Shown here in pieces: positions 35,562-43,939 of a DNA stretch of 64,000 bases. Under the pieces are notes generated by a model that saw only the letters and a list, made by a program, of their open reading frames with translations, did not search any database and was not told the DNA's origin. Every line of letters begins with the position of its first letter. Within the stretch, counting starts at the first letter, position 1. A program made the position numbers and the translations under genes. Source of the stretch: CAYXVJ01 sp964558445 (GTDB taxonomy: Bacteria; Bacillota; Clostridia; Saccharofermentanales; Fastidiosipilaceae); the NCBI GenBank assembly GCA_964558445.1, contig CAZLEA010000003.1:42560-106559 (forward strand), written 5' to 3'.

Positions 35562-35582
35562 ATCATATAGATACTCGTATGG

Positions 35583-35616
35583 AACGCCGGCAGAACTTGA
35601 TTCTGCCGGCGTTTGT
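35583..35616 (+). terminator. Terminator of pheST
   Basis: A perfect 13-base stem (35583-35595 with 35601-35613) with a five-base loop, followed by a weak T-run (GTTTG). Confidence 0.8.
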
Positions 35617-35792
35617 AATGTTGCGATAACTGCGCACACTGTCTCTTAACGTTCGAATAATATACAGGATACATTCTTGTTGGACAGAAGCAATCTATTA
35701 TCCAAAGGTTTTGAATTGCACCTTACTTCCTTGTGTTAAGATAGACCTTATTAAAAAGCACGAATCAATCTATTTAGTGGGGGGCTGTAGTG

Positions 35793-37487
35793 ATGAGACA
35801 GTGGGAGCGTATCAAACGATTGGCCACTAAGTCGCGGTACCAGAGCGGATTGCGTTGCTTATTTCTGTTGCTGTTCTTGCTTGTCATCCTAACACTCAAC
35901 ATGCATATCGGAGATTTCGACAGCGATTACACTCAAATCATCAATGAGGATGAGATCGTGAGCATGGCGAACTCATGGTCTATGCGTGCGATCGAAGATA
36001 AACACTTTATACTCTCGACACAGCTGCCCGAGGTGATGCAAGAAGATAGTACCTTAGCCTTCGAGAGTGATCACCAGACCATCATCGCTCGCGTCGGTGA
36101 TACGATTATCTATCAGCGCGATCCGGAGAATCCCTGGTTCTTGGGGCATGAAGTGGGCCGCATCTGGAATCTGATTTACATCCCCAACGAGTTTGCCGGA
36201 GAGATACTCGAGGTCGAACTCGATAACTATGCAGATATGCAGATTCGTACCGACACGTCGATGTTTAGTGCCGGCAAGAACATCATGCGTTATCTGATTA
36301 TCGATAATTTGGCTATGCTCGTCTTTGCCATCGTACTCGTGACGCTAGGCTTCATCTTGTTGCTGCTGGCCTTCGGACTTAGGCAGAGAGCGATGCGAGA
36401 ATCCGCGGCGGGTCTGATGAATCTGGCCTTCATCTTGATCTTCCTCAGTGTTCAGATGAGTATGGATTCTTATATCGCCCAATTCATCCAGGTCAATCTG
36501 GCCGTCGCTTATATTCTTGCCCAGACCTTCTATCTGGCTCTGCCGATCCTGTTTATGCAGTATCTGAGGGGGAAGGTGTATCGTGGGCATCTGATTCTCG
36601 ACTTGCTCTGCTTGTTTCAGATGGTGTATCTGGCGATTGCGGTTACACTCCATTTCCATGGAAACGTACTGCTGGTTCATCAGCGAGTGATGATATGCGT
36701 GTTGCTTCTGATCTATGGATTTGCTACCGCCGCACTCGGTATCGATACGCTTCAGTCCTCTCCGGAGCGTTCGGAGCACTTGATTCCTATCGGCGCCGTT
36801 TTGTTTGTCGATACGATCGGCATCGTCTTGGTCCTGGCCTACCTCTTCGGTAATCGGGAGTTCAACTTGTATCTGATGGTACTGGCGGCAGAGCTGATCT
36901 TCTTGTGTGCATTGTTCTATGATCAACTTCGCAAACTGATCTCCGTATTCATGATGGCCGCCGAAGCGCGCGGCCTGAAGAAGGTTGCCTATGAGGACAC
37001 GCTGACCGGCCTCTATAATCGCCGGGCATACGATCGCGATATCGCGGAACTGAACATGAACCTGGAGCGATTCGAGCGAGTCGGCGCCCTGGTTCTGGAT
37101 ATGAACAATTTGAAGAAGACTAACGACGGGCACGGACACGATCAAGGCGATTACCTGATTGCGTCTGCCGGTCGCTTGATTGCCGAATCCTTCCAGCCGC
37201 ATGGTCATGCCTACCGGATGGGCGGTGACGAATTTACGGTAGTTATGGCCGACGAGAGTGTCTTGATGATCGATCGGATCCTAGATCACTTCGTCTTGCA
37301 GATCGAACAATACAATAAGACGCACAGCATCCCGCTGAATCTGTCTTGGGGGTTTGCGAGTATGGAGGTCACGAAGAATCAGCCATACGATAGCCTGATC
37401 AATCAGATGCTGCATATGGCTGATGAGAGGATGTATCAATCCAAACGATCTCAGAAAAATGTCAGGATCGTAACGATTACGGATTGA
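35793..37487 (+). CDS. Membrane diguanylate cyclase (7TM plus GGDEF)
   Basis: 564 residues from the ATG at 35793 (a GTG precedes it directly). One N-terminal membrane helix, an extracytoplasmic domain (about 45-170), a seven-helix membrane block (about 172-395) like the 7TMR-DISM sensors, then a GGDEF domain: DTLTGLYNRRAYD, NNLKKTNDGHGHDQGDYLI and the active-site loop RMGGDEFTVVM, fully canonical. No I-site RxxD is obvious just before the loop (HAYRMGGDEF). It should make cyclic di-GMP in response to an external signal. No EAL partner is visible in the window. The 230 bases upstream hold the pheT hairpin but no clear promoter or riboswitch. Confidence 0.9.
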   Translation: MRQWERIKRLATKSRYQSGLRCLFLLLFLLVILTLNMHIGDFDSDYTQIINEDEIVSMANSWSMRAIEDKHFILSTQLPEVMQEDSTLAFESDHQTIIARVGDTIIYQRDPENPWFLGHEVGRIWNLIYIPNEFAGEILEVELDNYADMQIRTDTSMFSAGKNIMRYLIIDNLAMLVFAIVLVTLGFILLLLAFGLRQRAMRESAAGLMNLAFILIFLSVQMSMDSYIAQFIQVNLAVAYILAQTFYLALPILFMQYLRGKVYRGHLILDLLCLFQMVYLAIAVTLHFHGNVLLVHQRVMICVLLLIYGFATAALGIDTLQSSPERSEHLIPIGAVLFVDTIGIVLVLAYLFGNREFNLYLMVLAAELIFLCALFYDQLRKLISVFMMAAEARGLKKVAYEDTLTGLYNRRAYDRDIAELNMNLERFERVGALVLDMNNLKKTNDGHGHDQGDYLIASAGRLIAESFQPHGHAYRMGGDEFTVVMADESVLMIDRILDHFVLQIEQYNKTHSIPLNLSWGFASMEVTKNQPYDSLINQMLHMADERMYQSKRSQKNVRIVTITD

Positions 37488-37501
37488 TCCGATCCGGCTT
37501 G

Positions 37502-37517
37502 ACCGCGAACACGCGGT
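37502..37517. terminator. Small hairpin between convergent genes
   Basis: ACCGCG (37502-37507), AACA loop, CGCGGT (37512-37517), between the cyclase gene and the convergent AIM24-family gene. No T-run on either side, so its role is uncertain. Confidence 0.35.
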
Positions 37518-37520
37518 GAA

Positions 37521-38201
37521 TTAACTACTTGATGTCGGTATATAGCGCCGGATGACACTGGCCACTTGGAAGATCGGTTGGGTCTGTAAGATGACGTGGC
37601 CGGGGCCCGTCAATACCGTGTTGAACACGCCCTCACCGCCGAAGAACATGTTCTTCAGGCCCGGGACGGTGACGATATCGATCTGTACACTTGCATCCAT
37701 GGCCGCAACATAGCCCGTATCCACGATGATCTGTTGTCCCGGGGCCAGATCGTATTCGATGGCATGTCCGTCGATCTCGATGAAGGCCGTGCCGTAGCCG
37801 CTCAATCGCTGCATGATGAAGCCCTCACCACCGAGGAATCCTGCACCGAGGCGCTTCTGGAAGTGTATGGACATCTCGACCGTGCTCTCGGACGCGAGGA
37901 AGCCTGTCTTCTGAACAACATACTGAGAGTTCGGCCCGATCTGCAGCGGACGAATCGAGCCGGGGAAGCTGGAGGCGAAGCTGATCATACCGTTGGTTCC
38001 GACCGAGGTATAACGATTCACGAAGAGACGCTCCCCGGAGAACATACGGCCCATCGCCTTACCGAAGCCGCCGGAGGTTGTCTCCATCTTCATGTTTGGA
38101 CTCATCCAAGCCATGGCGCCTGCTTCACTGATCATGGTTTCGCCGGCCTGTAGCTGACAAATGACGACCGGTAACGGTGTCCCCTCAATAGAATACTGCA
38201 T
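37521..38201 (-). CDS. AIM24/TIGR00266-family protein
   Basis: 226 residues from the ATG at 38201 on the minus strand, preceded by AAGGAGGT. The family pattern is clear: YSIEGTPLPVVICQLQAGETMISEAGAMAWM, GGFGKAMGRMFSGERLFVNRY, AGFLGGEGFIMQRLSG, and GVFNTVLTGPGHVILQTQP. These proteins form a trimeric beta-prism-like fold; bacterial function is unknown. It lies next to the SRP RNA on the same strand. Confidence 0.92.
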   Translation of the reverse strand: MQYSIEGTPLPVVICQLQAGETMISEAGAMAWMSPNMKMETTSGGFGKAMGRMFSGERLFVNRYTSVGTNGMISFASSFPGSIRPLQIGPNSQYVVQKTGFLASESTVEMSIHFQKRLGAGFLGGEGFIMQRLSGYGTAFIEIDGHAIEYDLAPGQQIIVDTGYVAAMDASVQIDIVTVPGLKNMFFGGEGVFNTVLTGPGHVILQTQPIFQVASVIRRYIPTSSS

Positions 38202-38265
38202 AGAAACCTCCTTCACTTCTGTTCCCGGCTATCGCCGATTTGAGACCAAAAAAGATGCTCTCTCT

Positions 38266-38387
38266 GTTCCAAGGTCGACCACAGGTTGACTCGAGGCACC
38301 TACAGGGAACCGCTTACTGCTGCTTCCTTCCGGACCTGGCAGGGTTCACGGGCTGCATCGCTTGAGGCCCATAGCCGACCTCGGAAC
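38266..38387 (-). ncRNA. ffs: Small signal recognition particle RNA (4.5S type)
   Basis: Read on the minus strand, the terminal arms GTTCC and AGGTCG pair with their complements (38383-38387 with 38266-38270; 38376-38381 with 38272-38277), and the apical part reads CCAGGTCCGGAAGGAAGCAG with the conserved GGAA tetraloop and asymmetric loop that bind Ffh. At about 122 bases it lacks the Alu domain found in many Bacilli and Clostridia. A TTTTTT run at 38254-38249 on the same strand ends it. The RNA directs co-translational targeting with Ffh and FtsY. Confidence 0.95.
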
Positions 38388-38427
38388 ACAAAAAACATCT
38401 TAAATGCAATATCTTTTTGGTTTCCAT

Positions 38428-38456
38428 AGTATATCATCCGAATCGCTTAACGACAA
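38428..38456 (-). promoter_or_regulatory. Promoter of the SRP RNA
   Basis: Minus strand TTGTCG (38456-38451), 17-base spacer, TATACT (38433-38428). Transcription would start about 30 bases before the mature 5' end, implying a processed leader. Confidence 0.7.
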
Positions 38457-38469
38457 GGAGGTAAACGAC

Positions 38470-38499
38470 GTGCTATACTACTTGGCAAATAAGAGATAA
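38470..38499 (+). other. Perfect Shine-Dalgarno with a nine-codon ORF before glnN
   Basis: AAGGAGGT at 38455-38462 is spaced seven bases from a GTG that opens only nine codons (38470-38499). It could be a leader peptide or chance. The TATACT of the glnN promoter falls inside it, which argues against translation from that promoter. Confidence 0.2.
38471..38479 (+). promoter_or_regulatory. Extended -10 promoter of glnN
   Basis: TGCTATACT: a TGn extension fused to TATACT (38474-38479). The nearest -35-like TTAACG (38447-38452) is 21 bases away. It is back-to-back with the SRP RNA promoter; the remaining bases of this 335-base space hold the SRP RNA itself. Confidence 0.5.
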
Positions 38500-38536
38500 A
38501 TCTAGCTATATGTAAGCCTTGTTAGGGGGACTTAGA

Positions 38537-40651
38537 ATGTACGAGCGCGACTGTTCCGAGAAGAAACGACTGACACCACCGGATATATTCGGTGAGGCGG
38601 TATTCAACGATAATGTGATGCGTACCCGCCTGTCACACGATACGTACGAATCACTTAAGCGTACGATCGACTTCAGTGAACCGATCGATTCGTCGATTGC
38701 CGATGAGGTCGCCGCTGCGATGAAGCAGTGGGCGGTTGAGAAGGGTGCGACGCACTACACGCATTGGTTTATGCCGCTGAACAACACGACAGCGGAGAAA
38801 CATGATTCTTTTATCGAGATGACGGCCAAGGGTCAGATCATCATGGATTTCTCCGGCCGTGCGCTTACACAAGGTGAACCGGATGCTTCCTCGTTTCCGA
38901 CAGGTGGTCTTCGAGAGACTTCCAAGGCGAGGGGATATACCGCTTGGGACTGCACGTCTCCTGCGTTTATCAAGGAGAACAGTCTCTATATACCCACAGC
39001 CTTCTACTCTTATGGCGGTGAGCTGCTGGATCGCAAGGCGCCGCTGCTTCGCTCGCTTGCCGCGCTGAGCAAGCAGGGCCTTCGCATCGTGCGGCTGTTC
39101 GGAAACCAGACGGCCCAGCGCCTCGTCTCGACGGTCGGTCCGGAACAAGAATATTTCTTGGTCGACAAGGAGCAGTTCATGCGCAGGCCGGATCTCAGGC
39201 TGTGCGGTCGCACCCTCTTCGGTGCACCTAGCCCCAAGGATCAAGAACTTGACGATCACTATTTCGGCATCATCAAGCCGCGCGTGTTGGAGTTCATGCA
39301 AGAGCTTGATACCGAGCTCTGGCGACAGGGCATCAGTGCGAAGACCAGACATAACGAAGTCGCACCCGGTCAGCATGAACTTGCGGTTATCTTCAATCGT
39401 TCGAGTGAGGCCGCGGATAACAATATGCTTGTAATGGAATTTATGCGTAAGATCGCGGATCGACACGGTCTCGTCTGCCTCTTGCATGAGAAGCCGTTTG
39501 CGGGCGTCAACGGCTCCGGCAAGCACATCAACTGGTCGCTTGCGACGGATGATGGCATCAATTTGCTCGAACCAAGCGACAATCCCTATATGAATCTACA
39601 ATTCCTAGTCTTCTTCGGTGCGGTACTGAAGGCGGTAGATGTCTATGCGGACATCCTTCGTGCCTCCGTCTCGTCTGCTTCGAACGATCACCGCTTAGGG
39701 GCGCATGAGGCGCCGCCTGCGATTATCTCGGTTGCGATCGGCGAAGAGCTCGAGGCGATGGTCGAAGCGATGCTTGCCGAAGAGATTTTCAACCCGATCG
39801 AGCGTACTCGGACGAATCTCGGTATCGACACGATCTCGCTTGTCACGGTGGACAAGACGGATCGCAATCGGACCAGTCCCTTTGCCTTCACCGGAAATAA
39901 GTTCGAATTCCGTATGTGCGGGTCCAACACGAATATTGCAGAAGCAAGCTACACACTGAATACTGCTGTGGCCCAGACGTTGAAGGAAGCGGCGAATTAC
40001 CTGAGTGATGCGGAGGATATCGAGCTTGCCGCCAGAGCGTATTTCGTCGAGACTGTTCGTAAGCATCAGCGCATTATCTTCAGTGGAGACAATTATTCCG
40101 TGGAGTGGCTGGAGGAAGCCAAGCGTCGCGGCCTGTCTAATATGACGAACACGGTTGATGCCGTCAAGAGCATGTATGAGGAGAAGAACATAAGGCTGTT
40201 TGCCGAGAATGATGTACTGACAGCCAAGGAGACGGAGTCACGTGCGGAGATTATGCTCGAAACTTATGTCAAAACGATACTGATCGAAGCCCGCACTGCT
40301 ATCGATATGACGACAAGAGAGATCATGCCTGCGGTCGTCGAATACATCTATGATCTGACCCAGATAACGTATCAACAGCGTGCACTGAATCGTAACAAGG
40401 GCGGTGTCCACTCGATCCTGGATAGCTTCAACACCTATGTGGATGAGCTCTACGATTGTGTCACGAGGCTGAAGGATGCAGTAAGCGAGGTCTCGTCGGC
40501 CGGCACGAATGAGGCCAAGGCAGAGCGCTGTTATGAGGCGGTAATCCCGCGGATGGAGGACTTGCGTTCGGTTGTAGATCGCATCGAACCGATTATGCCC
40601 AAGAAGCTCTGGCCGTACCCTTCATACATGGCGATGATGCACGGTGTGTAA
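38537..40651 (+). CDS. glnN: Glutamine synthetase type III
   Basis: 704 residues from the ATG at 38537, six bases after AGGGGGA. The size and motifs are those of GSIII, not GSI: GATHYTHWFMPLNNTTAEKHDSF, DFSGRALTQGEPDASSFPTGGLR, VGPEQEYFLVD, TRHNEVAPGQHELA and FAGVNGSGKHINWSL. The enzyme joins ammonia to glutamate using ATP. No glnB or nitrogen regulator sits next to it. It is transcribed away from the SRP RNA. Confidence 0.97.
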   Translation: MYERDCSEKKRLTPPDIFGEAVFNDNVMRTRLSHDTYESLKRTIDFSEPIDSSIADEVAAAMKQWAVEKGATHYTHWFMPLNNTTAEKHDSFIEMTAKGQIIMDFSGRALTQGEPDASSFPTGGLRETSKARGYTAWDCTSPAFIKENSLYIPTAFYSYGGELLDRKAPLLRSLAALSKQGLRIVRLFGNQTAQRLVSTVGPEQEYFLVDKEQFMRRPDLRLCGRTLFGAPSPKDQELDDHYFGIIKPRVLEFMQELDTELWRQGISAKTRHNEVAPGQHELAVIFNRSSEAADNNMLVMEFMRKIADRHGLVCLLHEKPFAGVNGSGKHINWSLATDDGINLLEPSDNPYMNLQFLVFFGAVLKAVDVYADILRASVSSASNDHRLGAHEAPPAIISVAIGEELEAMVEAMLAEEIFNPIERTRTNLGIDTISLVTVDKTDRNRTSPFAFTGNKFEFRMCGSNTNIAEASYTLNTAVAQTLKEAANYLSDAEDIELAARAYFVETVRKHQRIIFSGDNYSVEWLEEAKRRGLSNMTNTVDAVKSMYEEKNIRLFAENDVLTAKETESRAEIMLETYVKTILIEARTAIDMTTREIMPAVVEYIYDLTQITYQQRALNRNKGGVHSILDSFNTYVDELYDCVTRLKDAVSEVSSAGTNEAKAERCYEAVIPRMEDLRSVVDRIEPIMPKKLWPYPSYMAMMHGV

Positions 40652-40738
40652 GGGATTGGCACATCAGCTGTTTCTGCCTTCATGGTACAATGAGAGTAGA
40701 AATAAGACCATTAGGTCACGGTAGTGGGAGGCATATAG

Positions 40739-41676
40739 TTGACGGATCAAGGACAGCAAGGGAATCAAGACCAGCGCCGAAATACACCTGCGGAGCAGAC
40801 GGGACAGCAGCGCTCGGGGCAGAACCGTAATCGCAGCAACCGTAACCGTAACCGCGGCGGTCGCGGGCAGGGACAGTCCCAGCCGCGTCGCGATGCGGAG
40901 GGCGGATATTTCCGAGACAGTTCGTCGGAGCGACAAGGCGATGTGCGCTCCGGACAACAAGACAGACCGCAAGGATCGCAGAACAAGCGTCCGAATCAAC
41001 GCCGCAACCAACAGAATAAGCAGGGGCGTCCGGATCAAGAGAATCGCGAACACAATCAGGCCAGATCCGGCGGTGCGGACGGATCGCAACAACAAGAGAA
41101 TCGCAACCGAAACAAGAAGCGAAGCAGAAACCGGAATCGAAGGCCGCAACAAGATGAAACTGTAGCCGCCGTCACCACCGAAGCTTCCGCTACAGAGAAG
41201 CACGATGTACGGGCTAATACGGACGAGTTGCGAGATGGCGGTCGACCGCGTGACGCACAGGCCAATCGGGCGGAGCGAAGCGGTCAGCAACGCGAACAGC
41301 GTGNNNNNNNNNNNNNNNNNNNNNNNNNNNNNNNNNNNNNNNNNNNNNNNNNNNNNNNNNNNNNNNNNNNNNNNNNNNNNNNNNNNNNNNNNNNNNNNNN
41401 NNNCGTGACGCACAGGCCAATCGGGCGGAGCGAAGCGGTCAGCAACGCGAACAGCGTGAGCCTCGTGAGCAACGCGATCGGCGCGAACAACGAGAGCCCA
41501 GGGCCAAGAAGAAGTTGAACGTGAATCAGAAACCCCGTGCGAAGAAGATCGTGCTGGATCATCTTTTGAAGCCGGAGGAAACGGCCGAGGATATCCGCCT
41601 GGATAACCTCGTCATCGAGAAGGAAATCGAGCTCGAAATGGCTGAGATCAAGGCGATAAGCTTGGGCTTCGAATAA
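40739..41676 (+). CDS. Basic Arg/Gln/Asn-rich protein with a conserved-looking C-terminus (gap-interrupted)
   Basis: The TTG at 40739 follows GGGAGG (40726-40731). A 100-N run at 41304-41403 is bordered by an identical 55-base repeat; removing it gives 565 + 218 = 783 bases, an in-frame 260-residue protein. Residues 1-210 are low complexity, with NRNRNRGGRGQGQSQPRR and KKRSRNRNRR runs and repeated REQR/RANR units. The C-terminal 45 residues are different, ordered-looking and end PEETAEDIRLDNLVIEKEIE and MAEIKAISLGFE. RG/RN-rich tails often bind RNA, so an RNA-binding role is possible, but I recognise no family. A TACAAT at 40686 may be its -10. Confidence 0.7.
41249..41458. repeat. 55-base direct repeat flanking the second artificial gap
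   Basis: Copies at 41249-41303 and 41404-41458 are identical, from CGTGACGCACAGG to CGAACAGCGTG. Same length as the aspS case. The surrounding low-complexity coding sequence may have caused the graph break. Confidence 0.93.
41304..41403. other. Assembly gap (100 N), probably artificial
   Basis: 100 Ns flanked by the same 55-base sequence, so the contigs overlap and little or nothing is missing. Confidence 0.95.
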
Positions 41677-41733
41677 ACAATCGAACAAGAGGCCTTGTCG
41701 TCACGGAAGCCCTGTGGAATCGACTGATTTTGG

Positions 41734-41762
41734 TTTACCTAATCTACTGATTGCGGTATAAT
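41734..41762 (+). promoter_or_regulatory. Promoter of the tmk operon
   Basis: TTTACC (41734-41739), 17-base spacer, TATAAT (41757-41762), 24 bases before the tmk start. Confidence 0.75.
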
Positions 41763-41786
41763 CAACTTACTAGAAAGAGATGACGA

Positions 41787-42422
41787 ATGCAGCGTAGAGG
41801 CAGATTTCTGAGCATAGAAGGAATCGACGGTTCGGGCAAGACTACAACAATCAATCGCCTGGCCGAAGCGATCGAAGCAGACGGTTATGATTTGCTCATC
41901 TTACGCGAACCGGGCGGAACAGCCGTCGGCGAACGTGTTCGATCGATCTTGCTGGATGAAGCACATGCGGGCATGGACGGACTCTGTGAGTTGTTCTTGT
42001 TTGCAGCGGCGAGAGCCGAGCTGACCGCCAAGGTGATCAGGCCCAAGCTCGATGCCGGAAGCGTAGTCATTTGTGATCGCTTCATTGACTCCACTGTCGC
42101 CTACCAAGGTTATGGGCGCGGAGTCGATAGGGAACAAATACAGAGAATCAACGAGGTGGCGACGGGTGGCTTGAAGCCGGATCGAACCTTCCTCTTGGAT
42201 TTGGATCCGGCCGTGGCTAGCAAGCGCTTGGCAGGACGTACCGATCAGGCTCAGGATCGGCTGGATCAAGAAGACATGAGTTTTCGCCGATCTGTTCGGG
42301 AAGGCTACTTGGCATTAGCAGACAGTGAGCCGGAGCGTATCGTGAGAATCGATGCGAATCGGAGCACCGATGAAGTTGTAAGCGAGATACTGAAGGTTTT
42401 AAGGGAGGACTGGGAAGTATGA
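41787..42422 (+). CDS. tmk: Thymidylate kinase
   Basis: 211 residues. P-loop EGIDGSGKTTT, the Arg-containing LREPGGTAVGERVR block, the DR motif CDRFIDSTVAYQGYGRG and the lid region LAGRTDQAQDRLDQE. It phosphorylates dTMP to dTDP. First gene of a run whose order (tmk, darA, holB, ricT, trmN6, rsmI) matches Bacillus subtilis tmk-yaaQ-holB-yaaT-yabB-yabC. It overlaps darA by four bases. Confidence 0.97.
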   Translation: MQRRGRFLSIEGIDGSGKTTTINRLAEAIEADGYDLLILREPGGTAVGERVRSILLDEAHAGMDGLCELFLFAAARAELTAKVIRPKLDAGSVVICDRFIDSTVAYQGYGRGVDREQIQRINEVATGGLKPDRTFLLDLDPAVASKRLAGRTDQAQDRLDQEDMSFRRSVREGYLALADSEPERIVRIDANRSTDEVVSEILKVLREDWEV

Positions 42423-42748
42423 AATTATTATATGCAATCATTCATGATGAGGACACACCGCGTCTGATGGCCGAGCTCAACAAGAGCGGGTTTCGCGTGA
42501 CGAAGCTGAATTCATCGGGTGGTTTCCTGAGATCGGGTAACACGACCTTGATGATCGTCATCGAAGACGAGCAGCAACAGGCAGTACTGGATATTATCCG
42601 CAAGTACTCGAGCGCACGCAAGGCCGCCATCAACACGAATCTCACTCCGTCGAATGTCGGGGGTTCTTACGTTCCCTTCCCGGTCGAGGTCACCGTCGGT
42701 GGCGCAACCGTTTTCGTATTGAACGTCGAGTATTTCGAGAAGATGTAG
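42419..42748 (+). CDS. darA: Cyclic-di-AMP receptor, DarA/PstA family
   Basis: 109 residues, PII-like fold. The family blocks MKLLYAIIHDEDTPRLMAEL, FRVTKLNSSGGFLRSGNTTLMIVIED and the C-terminal FPVEVTVGGATVFVLNVEYFEK are all present. Homologues bind cyclic di-AMP at the trimer interface; the downstream partner is unknown. The start overlaps the tmk stop (ATGA). Confidence 0.95.
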   Translation: MKLLYAIIHDEDTPRLMAELNKSGFRVTKLNSSGGFLRSGNTTLMIVIEDEQQQAVLDIIRKYSSARKAAINTNLTPSNVGGSYVPFPVEVTVGGATVFVLNVEYFEKM

Positions 42749-42794
42749 AGCACGTATCCGCAGATTTGCGGATCGCCCATTCGAGAGATTAATC

Positions 42795-43853
42795 ATGATA
42801 GGAACGATAGCCGGAGCATCCTTCATTGGACAGAAGGATGCGGTACGGATGTTAGAGACCTGGCGTGTTCATGCGGACAGCCAGGCTCTTCTTTTTACGG
42901 GACCCGAGGGGATCGGTAAGCGCAGCCTCGCGAAGCAAGTTGCGCAGAGTTTGCTCTGCCGTCAAGCAGATCCGCAGACGGGGGAGCCGTGCGGTGTTTG
43001 TTCTGCGTGCACACTCTTCTTGGCGGGGACGCATCCGGACTTCCATCACCTAGCCATAGAAGGTAAGGAGCGCAATATCCCGATTGATCGGATACGAAGC
43101 CGCCTGATCGCGGATATCGGTCTTCGCCCCCAACAGGGCAAACGCAAGGTCTATCTCCTCGAAGCAGATGACCTCGCCGAGACCGCGCAGAACGCTCTCT
43201 TGAAGACGCTCGAAGAGCCATATGAATATGCGTATATCTTGTTGACAGTTAGCCAAGTGGCCAAGCTCTTACCCACCACGATCTCGCGTATGCAAGAGAT
43301 TAGGTTGACTGCGTATGACGATGCCGAGATGGAGGCGATTATGCACCTCCATGATGTGCGTGATCCGCATCTGCTGCGGACGGTGCTTGCGGTTTCGGGC
43401 GGGATCCCGGGCACGGCTCTGACACTTGCCGGGGGCGACTGGTTCCCGGAACTTCGAGCCGAGATCTTCCGCATGATGAGCCAGCTGCTTGCCCGCCCGA
43501 GGGCGGAGATACTGACCGCCGATGTCAAGTATTTACTCGATCAGCGAGAGCATGCCGAGATGTATCTGGATTTGATGGAGGCGTGGCTCCGAGACCTCGT
43601 GGTCTACGACTTGAGCGGAGATACGAGTCGACTTCTGCACCAAGACCAAATTCCTCACTACCAGGGGCTAGATAGCCGCTTGCGGCACAAGTTCGGCAGT
43701 ACGGGCGATCGTGCTATAATGACAAGCGGTAGCGAAGCTGTTTATCGTGCACTTGCCGCCGTCGGTGATGCAAGACGGGCGCTGGCACAGAACGTGAATG
43801 CCGAGATGGCGCTAACACGTCTGATGATGGAACTGATGAAACAGCTGCGATAA
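42795..43853 (+). CDS. holB: DNA polymerase III delta' subunit
   Basis: 352 residues. AAA+ clamp-loader features: IGQKDAVRMLETW, Walker A TGPEGIGKRSLAKQ, zinc-binding cysteines (SLLCRQADPQTGEPCGVCSAC), and EADDLAETAQNALLKTLEEP followed by ILLTVSQVAKLLPTTISRMQ. The SRC motif of clamp loaders is altered to SRMQ, as usual for delta'. It helps load the sliding clamp. Confidence 0.95.
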   Translation: MIGTIAGASFIGQKDAVRMLETWRVHADSQALLFTGPEGIGKRSLAKQVAQSLLCRQADPQTGEPCGVCSACTLFLAGTHPDFHHLAIEGKERNIPIDRIRSRLIADIGLRPQQGKRKVYLLEADDLAETAQNALLKTLEEPYEYAYILLTVSQVAKLLPTTISRMQEIRLTAYDDAEMEAIMHLHDVRDPHLLRTVLAVSGGIPGTALTLAGGDWFPELRAEIFRMMSQLLARPRAEILTADVKYLLDQREHAEMYLDLMEAWLRDLVVYDLSGDTSRLLHQDQIPHYQGLDSRLRHKFGSTGDRAIMTSGSEAVYRALAAVGDARRALAQNVNAEMALTRLMMELMKQLR

Positions 43854-43939
43854 GTATGATTTGGCAGGGGCTGTTTAGCCTTTTGCTTGCGATAGCAGTC
43901 AGTAGGTATAGCGTACTGATCCAATTGAAGGAGTATAGA

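Noticed and set aside
35617..35789. Cyclic di-GMP riboswitch before the GGDEF gene
   Set aside because: No conserved GEMM core was seen in this stretch.
36345..37208. Long minus-strand frame opposite the GGDEF gene
   Set aside because: Antisense to a clear diguanylate cyclase; composition is that of reversed codons.
40739..41518. CRISPR-like or repeat array in the low-complexity region
   Set aside because: The repetition is codon-level (Arg, Gln, Asn runs) without regular spacers, and the only exact repeat is the assembly duplication.
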